Positions 20,319-28,303 of a stretch of 64,000 nucleotides of DNA are shown piece after piece (positions within the stretch are counted from its first letter, which is position 1; each line of letters begins with the position of its first letter). The notes beneath the pieces are model-generated. The model had not been told where the DNA came from, ran no database searches, and saw only the letters and a program-made list of their open reading frames with translations. Origin of the DNA: MFD01275-c22 sp963705885 (GTDB lineage Bacteria > Actinomycetota > Actinomycetes > JACCUZ01); the NCBI GenBank assembly GCA_963705885.1, contig OY970120.1, forward strand, positions 2,418,001-2,482,000. The letters are read 5' to 3'. The translations under genes and the position numbers were made by a program.

Positions 20319-20387
20319 CTCACCGTGCGTGACGGGGCTCCGACGCGCGCCCCCCGCCCGCCAGGCCTTCGTGGTGACCGGCTCGTT

Positions 20388-20825
20388 CTAGGCGTTCGGG
20401 TCGGGGCCCGGGTCGCCGCCCGCGACACGCACGACGAGGCGGCCGAGGTAGGCCTCCCACCCGAGGCGGTGGTGGTCCCGCTGCGGCTCGCTCGGCAGCC
20501 CGTGGTGGCTGAGCACCACGCGGGTGCCGCCGTCCTCCGCCTCGAGCGTCACGACCACGCGTGTCGTGCCGGGCGGGACGGCCTGGTCGCTGGTCCATCC
20601 CCAGGTGAACACCAGCCGGTGCGGCGGGTCGACCTCCACGAACTCCCCGGCCACCTCGACGCCGTCCTTCATCCCCACGCGGTACGTGCCACCGGGGACC
20701 GCGTCCAGCGTGGCGCGCGCGCCCATCCACTGGACGTAGCGCTGAGGGTCGACGAAGTAGGGGAAGACCGTCTCGGGCCGGGCAGCGATGTGCACGCTGA
20801 CCTGCAGGACGTCGACCTCGGTCAT
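20388..20825 (-). CDS. SRPBCC (AHSA1-like) protein, partner of ArsR
   Basis: 145 residues from ATG 20825, overlapping the ArsR stop as ATGA, so the two are translationally coupled. The START-like fold is suggested by IAARPETVFPYFVDPQRYVQ, GGTYRVGMKDGVEVAGEF, FTWGWTSD, and the closing helix LGWEAYLGRLV. In the AHSA1 branch such genes are very often paired with an ArsR repressor. The ligand and the reaction, if any, are unknown. Confidence 0.88.
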   Translation of the reverse strand: MTEVDVLQVSVHIAARPETVFPYFVDPQRYVQWMGARATLDAVPGGTYRVGMKDGVEVAGEFVEVDPPHRLVFTWGWTSDQAVPPGTTRVVVTLEAEDGGTRVVLSHHGLPSEPQRDHHRLGWEAYLGRLVVRVAGGDPGPDPNA

Positions 20826-21148
20826 GCGGTGTCCCCCTGTCGGGTGTCGGTGGACCGTTCCTCGGCCTCGGCCAGCGCCTTGACCCGGGCCAGGCCGTCG
20901 CGCCACTGGCTCTCGACGACCGACCGCAGGGAGCCGAGGGCCGCCTGGTCGGCGCGGTAGATGCGGCTGGTGCCCTCCCGCCGCTCGACGACGAAGCCGG
21001 CGCGCTTGAGCACGGTGAGGTGCTGGCTCACCGCCGACCAGGACACGTCGAACTCGGCTGCGATGTCGCCGGCGGAGAGCTCGCGGTCCCAGACGAGCTC
21101 GAGGATGCGCAGCCGACGGGGGGCGGCGATCACCTGGAGCGGTTCCAC
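20822..21148 (-). CDS. ArsR-family transcriptional repressor
   Basis: 108 residues from GTG 21148 with GGAGGG upstream; TTG 21151 is an alternative. The winged helix is clear: PRRLRILELVWDRELSAGDI, then the recognition helix in FDVSWSAVSQHLTVLKRAGF and the wing VVERREGTSRIYRAD. There is no Cys-rich metal site of the arsenic/cadmium kind, which fits the metal-independent ArsR proteins that accompany SRPBCC genes. It probably represses both its own operon and the divergent SRPBCC pair through the AT-rich site at 21231-21252. Confidence 0.9.
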   Translation of the reverse strand: MEPLQVIAAPRRLRILELVWDRELSAGDIAAEFDVSWSAVSQHLTVLKRAGFVVERREGTSRIYRADQAALGSLRSVVESQWRDGLARVKALAEAEERSTDTRQGDTA

Positions 21149-21210
21149 CAACCCTCCTCGTGCGGTCCGGTCGCCGGCTCGATGCCGGCTGCGGGGGCAG
21201 CCTGCCACGA

Positions 21211-21261
21211 CCGGCTTGACGCCGACAGGTTATTTTAGATAGAACTTAAATAGCAAGCCGG
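21211..21261. promoter_or_regulatory. AT-rich palindromic operator between divergent SRPBCC operons
   Basis: The 22 bp at 21231-21252, beginning TATTTTAGA and ending CTTAAATA, are nearly all A/T in otherwise very GC-rich DNA. They have mirrored ends (TATTT and AAATA). An outer perfect inverted repeat CCGGCTTG (21211-21218) and CAAGCCGG (21254-21261) frames them. This is a plausible ArsR operator overlapping both promoters. Confidence 0.6.
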
Positions 21262-21301
21262 GACGACCCGCGCTGCGCCGACCCTCACCGGAGGACCCAC
21301 C

Positions 21302-21742
21302 ATGGACCGATCCATCACCCTCGCCGTCGACGTCGAGGCCGACGCCGCCCGCGTCAGCGAGATCCTCTCGACCACCGAGGGCCAGCGTGCCTTCTGGACC
21401 GCGAACTGCGACGTGTCGGGCGACCGCGCGCGCTTCGGGTTCGCGGCGGCACCGGTCGACCTCGAGACCGACGTGACCGTCGAGCCGGGCAAGCTGGTGC
21501 GCATGAACGTGACGTCCGGCTTCCCGTTCTGGGATGGCTCGACCTGGGAGTGGGAGCTCGGCGAGGCGACCCGCGCCGAGTCCGGCACGTCCGTGCTGTT
21601 CCGGCACCACGGGTTCGGGGCGGGCTACCCGGAGGTCGACCTCGGCCACACCGCGCAGGTCTGGGCGATGGTCCTCGACCGGCTCGCGAAGTACTGCGCC
21701 ACCGGCACCGCGCAGCCCTTCTTCCCGGAGGGTCCTGCGTGA
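21302..21742 (+). CDS. SRPBCC-domain protein
   Basis: 146 residues. The START-like fold appears in ITLAVDVEADAARVSEILST, FRTANCDVSG-like sequence (WTANCDVSGDRARFGF), SVLFRHHGFGAGYPEVDLG and a long C-terminal helix (HTAQVWAMVLDRLAKYC). It is the first gene of a pair divergent from the ArsR gene, with GGAGG before the ATG. It overlaps the next SRPBCC gene by 4 bp. Role unknown; a small-molecule binding or polyketide cyclase-like function is typical of the fold. Confidence 0.82.
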   Translation: MDRSITLAVDVEADAARVSEILSTTEGQRAFWTANCDVSGDRARFGFAAAPVDLETDVTVEPGKLVRMNVTSGFPFWDGSTWEWELGEATRAESGTSVLFRHHGFGAGYPEVDLGHTAQVWAMVLDRLAKYCATGTAQPFFPEGPA

Positions 21743-22170
21743 CGGTCGACGTCCGCCCGGAGGTCGTCGTCGAGCGGCCGCCGGCCGACGTCGCCGCCTT
21801 CATGTTCGACCCTGCCCACGACCTCGAGTGGACGGGTGGCATCACCTCGAGCCGCCCTACCCGGCCGGGCCCGCTCGTGGAGGGGTCCACCGTCGAGCGC
21901 ACCGCGAAATTCCTCGGGCGCACGTTCACCTACGGCTATGTCGTGACCCGGCACGAACCCGACCGGCTGCTGGAGCTGAAGGTCGACCGGCCGTTCCCGA
22001 TGCTCGTCCGCTACGAGCTGGAGAAGGTCGACGAGGGCACCCGTGTGTCCATCCACGCCACCGGGAGCCCGGGACGCTTCTTCGGCTGGGCGACCCCGGT
22101 CATGTCGCGTCAGGTGCGCAAGAGCATCGCCGGAGACCTCGGACGGCTCAAGGTCTGCCTCGAGGCCTGA
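21739..22170 (+). CDS. SRPBCC-domain protein
   Basis: 143 residues from GTG 21739, overlapping the preceding stop as GTGA. VVVERPPADVAAFMFDPAHD, GSTVERTAKFLGRTFTYGYV and VSIHATGSPGRFFGWATPVM match the polyketide cyclase/dehydrase branch of the fold. This is the third SRPBCC protein in the cluster and the second in its operon. It probably shares ArsR control. Ligand unknown. Confidence 0.83.
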   Translation: MTVDVRPEVVVERPPADVAAFMFDPAHDLEWTGGITSSRPTRPGPLVEGSTVERTAKFLGRTFTYGYVVTRHEPDRLLELKVDRPFPMLVRYELEKVDEGTRVSIHATGSPGRFFGWATPVMSRQVRKSIAGDLGRLKVCLEA

Positions 22171-22219
22171 CCCGCGATGGGTTGCTGGGGTGCTTCGATG
22201 CTCACTGGCTCCGGCGGGC

Positions 22220-23611
22220 TCACTCGAGGATGGGGTCGATGCTCTTGGTGTAGGTCTTGCCCAGGGGGCTGGTCCAGGTGAGGGCGCCGGTGTCGGGGTC
22301 GTGGGTGACGCGCCAGTGGCCGTGGGTCTTGGCGTTGTGGTGCTGGCGGCACAGGGGTCCGAGGTTGATCGCGATGGTCTTGCCGCCGTGGCGGTAGGTG
22401 GTGCGGTGGTCGCAGTCGCAGCGGTGGGCGGGTTGGGGGCAGCCGGGGAACCCGCAGCGGGTGTGGGCGGCGGCGATGAAGGCGCGTAGCCGCCCGGTGG
22501 GGCGGTAGCGGCGGGCGCCGCGGTCGAGCAGGCGGCGGGTGGTGGGGTCGATGACCCAGCGGACCCAGTCGCGGTCGGCGGCGAGCTCGCGGGCCACCGT
22601 GGCGGGGACGGGGCCGTAGCCGGGCAGCTCGCCGGCGTGCTCGGCCAGGCCGAGCAGGGTGGGCAGGTCGACCACCACGGCGGCGGTCTGCGCGCCGCCG
22701 CAGCGGCACCGCGGCAGCCGCCCGGGCACGCGTCGCCGCGCACGCTGGGCACCGGGCGCGGTCTGGGTGAGGGTCTGTGCCGCGTCCTCCGCCGGCATCC
22801 GGCGGTCGTGGATGGCGTCCAGGAGGGCGTCCACGCGCAGCGCGTCGAGCCCGGGGTCGTCCCCGGCGCCGGCGCGCAGCGCCTGCTGGGTGGCGCGGGC
22901 GGTCGCGGTCAGGGCGTCGAAGGCGGCGGCCTCGTGGTGGGCGGGCATGGCCACCCACCAGCCGGCCATCGCCTCCGGCAGCGGGGTCCGCTCGATGCGC
23001 CGGCCCGCGACCGCCCGCCGGTGGCGCTCGGCGGCGCCGGCGGGGTCCGCGGCGTGCACCGCGCGGGCGGTGGCCCGGCGGGTCTCGGCCACCGTCTGCC
23101 CCGGCGCCCGGGCCAGCACCCGGGCCTGCACCGCGGAAGCCACCTCGTCGGGCAGGTCGGCCACCGCCTCGGCCAGGTGCGCGGCCTGCAGGTAGCCGAT
23201 GCGCCCCGCCGTGAGCTCGCCCAGGGTCGCCGGGAGGCGGCGGACCAGGTCCGCGGCGACCCGGGTCCGCCGGTGCGCGGTCACCGGGGACAGCCGCAGC
23301 GCCGCGCCGACCTCGTGGCGGGCCAGGTCACCGTCCAGGCCCACCGCCTCGGTCGCCTCGACCACCGCGGCCAGCGCCGTCTGCTGCAGCCCGTCGATCA
23401 CCGCCTTGACCCGCTCGAAGGCCTCGATCAGCTCGACCCGCCCCCCGTGGGACAGCGAGCCGGGGTCCACCGCCGCCAGCCGCGGCAGGTCGGCCAGATC
23501 CACGGCGTCCTCCGCGGCCTGCGACACCAGGTGGGAGGTCAGCCGCGCCGAGAACAGACGCTCCACCACGGAGTCCGCCGATCCCGTGATCTCGTCTACC
23601 GGCGACCTCAT
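22220..23611 (-). CDS. DUF222 / HNH endonuclease-domain protein (13E12-type)
   Basis: 463 residues. An N-terminal helical DUF222 domain (about residues 30-330; AFERVKAVIDGLQQTALAAV, SPVTAHRRTRVAADLVRRLP) is followed by a C-terminal HNH zinc-finger nuclease: CGFPGCPQPAHRCDCDH, then LCRQHHNAKTHGHW. This family is multi-copy in actinobacterial chromosomes and its role is unsettled. Nothing around it (no terminal repeats, transposase or capsid genes) marks it as mobile. The HNH residues look complete. Confidence 0.88.
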   Translation of the reverse strand: MRSPVDEITGSADSVVERLFSARLTSHLVSQAAEDAVDLADLPRLAAVDPGSLSHGGRVELIEAFERVKAVIDGLQQTALAAVVEATEAVGLDGDLARHEVGAALRLSPVTAHRRTRVAADLVRRLPATLGELTAGRIGYLQAAHLAEAVADLPDEVASAVQARVLARAPGQTVAETRRATARAVHAADPAGAAERHRRAVAGRRIERTPLPEAMAGWWVAMPAHHEAAAFDALTATARATQQALRAGAGDDPGLDALRVDALLDAIHDRRMPAEDAAQTLTQTAPGAQRARRRVPGRLPRCRCGGAQTAAVVVDLPTLLGLAEHAGELPGYGPVPATVARELAADRDWVRWVIDPTTRRLLDRGARRYRPTGRLRAFIAAAHTRCGFPGCPQPAHRCDCDHRTTYRHGGKTIAINLGPLCRQHHNAKTHGHWRVTHDPDTGALTWTSPLGKTYTKSIDPILE

Positions 23612-23668
23612 GACGGCACGCTACGAACACCCCCGGACACAACCCGGTGCGTCCGCACCTCGGATGTC

Positions 23669-23986
23669 TCACGGTTGCAGGAGCAGGGCCAGCCCGACGA
23701 GGAGCCCGACACCGGCCAGCGCGAGAGACGCACCGAGCAGCGCGCCTCGCCGGAACCCAGGGATCCGGACGCTGCCGTACGCGAGCCAGCCCACCGTCGT
23801 CACGAACGCGCCGAGGGCCAGCCACGGGAACGTGGTCTCGGGGCTCCAAGCCTCCCCTCCGACGATCCCGCCGACGGTGCTGAGCACCCCGGCAGCGACC
23901 CAGGGAACGAACGCGACGCCCAGACCGGACAGCCACCCGAGGACCCGACCGCTGGTCTCGTCGGTCATGCGCTGCTGGACTGGCAT
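23669..23986 (-). CDS. Small membrane protein
   Basis: 105 residues from ATG 23986 (ATG 23968 is possible). Three hydrophobic stretches are visible: VLGWLSGLGVAFVPWVAAGV, FPWLALGAFVTTVGWLAYG, and ALLGASLALAGVGLLVGLAL. Arg-rich SVRIPGFRRG sits between the second and third. I recognise no family and see no catalytic motif. It stands alone between the HNH gene and a LuxR-type regulator. Confidence 0.68.
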   Translation of the reverse strand: MPVQQRMTDETSGRVLGWLSGLGVAFVPWVAAGVLSTVGGIVGGEAWSPETTFPWLALGAFVTTVGWLAYGSVRIPGFRRGALLGASLALAGVGLLVGLALLLQP

Positions 23987-24056
23987 ATCAGTCACGATCC
24001 TCACGCTCCCGGGACGCGGGAAGTGGCTTTGGGCCCCGACCTCAGGCCTGCTCGCC

Positions 24057-25124
24057 TCAGGCGCCGAGCGCTCGGGACACGAGGGCTCCGCGCGTGCCGG
24101 TCGACGTCTTCGCGAAGATCGACTTCAGGTGGTCCTGCACGGTGTGCTCGGACAGGACCATCCGGCGGGCCAGCTCGCGGGTGTCGCAACCGGCGACGAG
24201 GTGGTCGAGGACCTCACGCTCGCGGGCCCCGAGACCGAACGTCCGGGCGAAGACCGCCGCCCTGTCGCGGGGCGGTGTCGTCTCGATCGTGACGGCGATG
24301 TCGCGGCGGTCCCCGGTCGTCGCCTCGCCCATGCGCGCGGCACGCAGCGTCACCCACAGCCCGTCGGCGAGGTGGACCCGCGCCGAGGGCGCGTGGCCGT
24401 CCACCCCCGCCTCGACGGCGAGCAGCTGGGCGGCGACGTTGTAGGCACTGGCCGGGATCGGCTCGGCGGCACCGGAGGGTGGCACCAGGACGCGCAGGTA
24501 GTCCGGGGTCGGCGGTGTCTGGGTGCGGACGGTCAGGCCGGGGGAGAGCAGCAGGACCACCGGTCCCCGGTCGGGGACCGGACGGGGGTCGTCCGCGAAC
24601 GTGGTCGCCTGGCTGCGTCGCAGCGCCGTCGAGATCGTGGGCGCTGCGCGCGACAGGTACGCGCCGTCCGCCGTGCTGAACCGTGCCGTCGGCCCCAGCC
24701 GCCAGAGGTCCAGGAACCCCCACCAGCCGTACCTGTCCACGAAGACCGCGGAGGCCACGTCGCCCACGCCGTGCGGCCCGAGCAACTCGCGCCAGAGGAG
24801 GCTCTGAGCCGGGTCCCCGCCGGTCGTCTCCTGCAGCAGCGCGACGCGAGAGCCGCCCAGCGTGGTCCACCGGTTGACGGTCGTGAGGTACTTGAGGCGG
24901 ACCAGCCGCGGGAGCTCCAGCAGCAGCGGCGCGGGGACGTCGGCCAGCGGGGCCGACCCCACCGCGGTCTCCGGGTCGGTGAGCAACCAGGCGAACGCGT
25001 CGGCGGCCACGACACCTCGGAGCTCGTCCACCAGCTCGCGGCGCAACGTCAGCGGGTCCAGCCGCGCCGCGCAGATGCGCCCGAGCCGCTCGAGCGACCG
25101 CTCGTACGCCACGTCGCCCGGCAC
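24057..25124 (-). CDS. LuxR-type (GAF-like plus HTH) transcriptional regulator
   Basis: 355 residues. The N-terminal two thirds resemble a GAF-type sensor domain (AFAWLLTDPETAVG, GWWGFLDLWRLGPTARFSTADG). The last 65 residues are a GerE/LuxR helix-turn-helix: LGAREREVLDHLVAGCDTRE, LARRMVLSEHTVQDHLKSIF. No receiver domain, so it senses a ligand or partner directly. The GTG start has TATTCT 7 nt upstream, a leaderless pattern. It is divergent from a 95-aa protein gene that may be its target. Confidence 0.85.
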   Translation of the reverse strand: MPGDVAYERSLERLGRICAARLDPLTLRRELVDELRGVVAADAFAWLLTDPETAVGSAPLADVPAPLLLELPRLVRLKYLTTVNRWTTLGGSRVALLQETTGGDPAQSLLWRELLGPHGVGDVASAVFVDRYGWWGFLDLWRLGPTARFSTADGAYLSRAAPTISTALRRSQATTFADDPRPVPDRGPVVLLLSPGLTVRTQTPPTPDYLRVLVPPSGAAEPIPASAYNVAAQLLAVEAGVDGHAPSARVHLADGLWVTLRAARMGEATTGDRRDIAVTIETTPPRDRAAVFARTFGLGAREREVLDHLVAGCDTRELARRMVLSEHTVQDHLKSIFAKTSTGTRGALVSRALGA

Positions 25125-25131
25125 ACGGCGG

Positions 25132-25137
25132 AGAATA
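25132..25137 (-). promoter_or_regulatory. -10-like hexamer TATTCT of the LuxR-type gene
   Basis: Minus-strand TATTCT lies 7 nt before the GTG at 25124, suggesting a leaderless transcript. Confidence 0.5.
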
Positions 25138-25256
25138 CGCGCGACGCGCGGCCCGGGGGCCCGGCGCCGGCGAACACCCCAGGATCACGGGATAGCCGGA
25201 CACGGCTGCCGCACCTAGCGTTGACGGCACAGATCAGCCGTCACCAGGAGGCGCAC

Positions 25257-25544
25257 ATGGCGACCCTGCACATCGAGCACCCGATCAGCGACTTCACCGT
25301 CTGGCGGGCGGCCTTCGACCGGTTCGCCGGGCAACGTGCCGCACACGGGGTTCGAGAGCACCGCATCCAGCAGCCGGTCGACGACCCGCGGTACATCGTC
25401 GTCGACCTCGACTTCGCCACGACCTCGGAGGCCGAGACCTTCCTCGACTTCCTCCGGACGAACGTGTGGTCGTCACCCGAGCGGTCGCCCGCGCTGGCCG
25501 GCACGCCGACGGCGAGGATCCTCCAGCCCGCCGTCGGTCCGTGA
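25257..25544 (+). CDS. Small protein with dimeric alpha/beta-barrel look
   Basis: 95 residues from ATG 25257, with an excellent CAGGAGG 7 nt upstream. The sequence HIEHPISDFTVWRAAFDRFA, RIQQPVDDPRYIVVDLDFAT and AETFLDFLRTNVWSSPERSP has the beta-alpha-beta rhythm of the ABM/dimeric ferredoxin-like barrel group. I cannot assign an enzyme. It is divergent from the LuxR-type regulator gene across 132 bp and may be controlled by it. Confidence 0.75.
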   Translation: MATLHIEHPISDFTVWRAAFDRFAGQRAAHGVREHRIQQPVDDPRYIVVDLDFATTSEAETFLDFLRTNVWSSPERSPALAGTPTARILQPAVGP

Positions 25545-25577
25545 CCGCGGAGCAGGCCACCGCACGGGCGGCATGGG

Positions 25578-25973
25578 TCAGCCGCTCTGGGCGGCCTCGT
25601 AGGACCCGGGTGGTGGGAGCTGCTGGAGCGTCCAGGTGTTGCCGTCGGGGTCGCTGAAGGAGGTGAACGACCCCCACGCGAGCGTCTGGACCTCGGGCGC
25701 GTCGATGCCGCGGGCCAGCAGGTGCGCTCGCGCCTTCTCGGCGTCGGGCACGACGACCTGGATGCTGTTCTGCGTCCCGGGCGTCATGTCGGTGATGCCC
25801 TCGCCGAACGCGATCGAGCAGGCGGAGGTCGGCGGAGTGACCTGGACGAACCTGATGTTCTCGTCCACCCGCGCCTGCATGTCCAGCGTGAAGCCGACCC
25901 TGTCGACGTAGAACTCGATGGCCCGGTCGACGTCGGTCACCGGCACGAAGATGAGCTCGATCCTGCACTCCAT
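25578..25973 (-). CDS. VOC-family (glyoxalase/bleomycin-resistance-like) protein
   Basis: 131 residues from ATG 25973 (GGGGAGA just upstream). The betaalphabetabetabeta modules are visible as ELIFVPVTDVDRAIEFYVDR, VGFTLDMQARVDENIRFVQV and WGSFTSFSDPDGNTWTLQQL, the last holding the usual DPDGN metal-side motif. The fold covers glyoxalases, dioxygenases and drug-binding proteins, so no reaction is claimed. It is convergent with the 95-aa protein gene. Confidence 0.88.
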   Translation of the reverse strand: MECRIELIFVPVTDVDRAIEFYVDRVGFTLDMQARVDENIRFVQVTPPTSACSIAFGEGITDMTPGTQNSIQVVVPDAEKARAHLLARGIDAPEVQTLAWGSFTSFSDPDGNTWTLQQLPPPGSYEAAQSG

Positions 25974-26134
25974 GGGTCTCCCCGATCCGTGAAAGAGGTC
26001 GGGCCAGGCGCCCGATCCCGACCCGTGCATCGTGGCGCGCACCACCGACAACCTCGGTCTTCCCAGGCGGGTCGATCGCGCCTACTGTCCGCAGAGACGG
26101 CGCGGTCGGCGCCGCACCACGCGGAGGTGCCTCT

Positions 26135-28285
26135 ATGCGCCGCGGACTCGCACTCGTCGCATCGCTCTCGCTCGGTCTGGCCTTCGCGCCGGGTCCGGCA
26201 CAGGCTCACCCGGGCCAGGGGGGTGGTCCGACCTTCTCGCCGGGAGCCGCGGGGGTCGGCGACCCGTACTTCCCCCTGGACGGGAACGGCGGCTACGACG
26301 TGCGGCACTACCTGCTCGACGTGGCCTACGACCCGCCGACCGACGTGATGCGCGGGGTCGCGACGATCACGGCCAGGGCGACGCAGAACCTGTCGAGCCT
26401 CAACCTCGACCTCGAGGGCCTGACGGTCCGGTCGGTCCGGGTCGACGGCCGGCGTGCCGCGTGGAGCCGTGACGGGGGTGAGCTGACCGTCACGCCGGTC
26501 CGCGGCGTGCGACGCCATGCGCGCTTCACGACCGTCGTGCGGTACGACGGCGTGCCCGAGACGCTGCCCGACGGGGCCGGGTTCATCCACACCGACGACG
26601 GCGTGCTCGTCATCGGCGAGCCCCACGTCGCGGCGACCTGGTTCCCGGTCAACGACCACCCGATCGACAAGGCGTCCTACACGTTCCGCATCACGGCCCC
26701 GTCAGGCCTGCAGGCCGTCTCCAACGGCGTCCTGGAGCGGGTGCGGCGACACGGCACCGCGACGACCTGGACGTGGGACGCCGAGGAGCCGATGGCCTCC
26801 TACCTGTCCATGATGGCGATCGGCGAGTTCGACGTGCGGGCCTACCGTGACGACGGCATCCGCTTCTGGGACGCGCTCGACCCGGACCTGTTCGACCCGG
26901 TCGCCGTGCCGAGAACCGGCGACCGGTTCGCCCTGTCCCAGGTGGGCGACCTCTCGTACAAGCGGCTCGCGCGGACCCTGTCGGTGCCGTCCGGCGGAGC
27001 CGAGCTGTCGTTCTGGGTGACCCGCGCGACCGAGCCGAACTGGGACTTCCTCTTCGTCGAGGCGCACACCGTCGGACAGGACGACTGGACCACGCTGCCG
27101 GCCGCGGGCGGGCCGACCAGCCAGGACACCGGCTTCGTCTGCCCCTTCTGGTTGGGGCTGCATCCGTTCCTCGAGCACTACCAGACCGACAACGGCGACG
27201 ACACGTGCACGCCGAGCGGTGACAGCGGTGACTGGTGGGCGGCGTCGGGCGCCAGTGACGGCTACGAGAAGTGGACCGTGGACCTGGCGGACTTCGCCGG
27301 CGGCGACGTCGAGGTGTCGATCAGCTACGCGTCCGACGACATCGTGCAGGGCCGAGGTGTCTACGTGGACGACGTCACGGTCTCGACCGGTGAGGGGACG
27401 ACTTCCTTCGAGGCAGACGGAGACACGATGGACGGCTGGAGTGTCCTCGGGGCGCCCGCCGGGAGCGAGCTCAACCCGAACGACTGGATCGTCGGCACCA
27501 CCGCGGACCTGCCGCCGTCGCCGGGAGAGATCGCCGAGGGCTCCTTCGCCCGCCAGGCGGAGATCATCGACTTCCTGTCGGACAACTTCGGTCGCTACCC
27601 GTTCTCGGCCGCGGGCGGGATCGTCGACGACGTGGAGGGTCTCGGCTTCGCGCTGGAGAACCAGACACGTCCGATCTACGCCCGGGACTTCTTCGACGAC
27701 CCTGTCAACGGCGACAGCGTCGTCGTCCACGAGCTCGCCCACCAGTGGTACGGCGACAGCCTCGCCGTCGAGCGGTGGCAGCACATCTGGCTCAACGAGG
27801 GGTTCGCCACCTACGCCGAGTGGCTGTGGAGCGAGCGCGAGGGCCTCGGCACGGCGCAGGAGATCTTCGACTTCTTCACGAGCGTGATCCCTGCCGACGA
27901 CCCGTTCTGGGCACTGACGATCGGGGACCCGGGACCGGACGAGCTCTTCGACTTCGCGGTCTACGCGCGCGGTGCGATGACGCTCCACGCGCTGCGCCAG
28001 CAGGTCGGCGACGACGACTTCTTCCGGATCCTGCGCCGGTGGGCACGGTCGCAGGCGGGCGGAAACGTCAGCACCGACGAGTTCATCGCCCTGGCCGAGC
28101 GCGTCGCCGGCCAGCAGCTCGACGAACTGTTCGAGGTGTGGCTGTTCACCCCCGGCAAGCCGGCCGTGCCGGCTCCGGCAGCGGCTGCCCGCTCCTCCGC
28201 CGGCGCCGCCGCGGTGGCTGCGCCCCCGGCTGCGCGGAGCCTCATGAGCCGGCTCGACGATGCTCCGCAGGTCGGGAGGCGGTGA
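26135..28285 (+). CDS. Secreted M1-family zinc metallopeptidase with an inserted beta-rich segment
   Basis: 716 residues with a Sec signal (cleavage near AQAHPG) and GGAGGT before the start. The N-terminal beta domain (GGYDVRHYLLDVAYDPPTDV) and catalytic domain are typical M1. GFALENQTRP is the equivalent of the GAMEN exopeptidase motif. HELAHQWYGDSLAVERW gives His532, Glu533 and His536, and Glu555 lies in LNEGFATYAEW. Unusually, about 200 residues (roughly 249-454) separate the two domains, with sequence like LSFWVTRATEPNWDFLFVEA and VYVDDVTVSTGEGTTSFEAD, resembling the jellyroll modules of secreted immune-inhibitor-type proteases. It should trim peptides outside the cell. Confidence 0.9.
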   Translation: MRRGLALVASLSLGLAFAPGPAQAHPGQGGGPTFSPGAAGVGDPYFPLDGNGGYDVRHYLLDVAYDPPTDVMRGVATITARATQNLSSLNLDLEGLTVRSVRVDGRRAAWSRDGGELTVTPVRGVRRHARFTTVVRYDGVPETLPDGAGFIHTDDGVLVIGEPHVAATWFPVNDHPIDKASYTFRITAPSGLQAVSNGVLERVRRHGTATTWTWDAEEPMASYLSMMAIGEFDVRAYRDDGIRFWDALDPDLFDPVAVPRTGDRFALSQVGDLSYKRLARTLSVPSGGAELSFWVTRATEPNWDFLFVEAHTVGQDDWTTLPAAGGPTSQDTGFVCPFWLGLHPFLEHYQTDNGDDTCTPSGDSGDWWAASGASDGYEKWTVDLADFAGGDVEVSISYASDDIVQGRGVYVDDVTVSTGEGTTSFEADGDTMDGWSVLGAPAGSELNPNDWIVGTTADLPPSPGEIAEGSFARQAEIIDFLSDNFGRYPFSAAGGIVDDVEGLGFALENQTRPIYARDFFDDPVNGDSVVVHELAHQWYGDSLAVERWQHIWLNEGFATYAEWLWSEREGLGTAQEIFDFFTSVIPADDPFWALTIGDPGPDELFDFAVYARGAMTLHALRQQVGDDDFFRILRRWARSQAGGNVSTDEFIALAERVAGQQLDELFEVWLFTPGKPAVPAPAAAARSSAGAAAVAAPPAARSLMSRLDDAPQVGRR

Positions 28286-28303
28286 CGCACGCGTCCGGTC
28301 CGC

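Noticed and set aside
22220..23611. DUF222-HNH gene as part of a mobile element or homing endonuclease
   Set aside because: No terminal repeats, intron structure, integrase or composition change was seen around it.
22637..24292. Long plus-strand frame opposite the DUF222-HNH gene
   Set aside because: It is Arg/Pro/Gly-rich with no recognisable domain and lies exactly antisense to a well-supported gene; such shadows are expected at this GC content.
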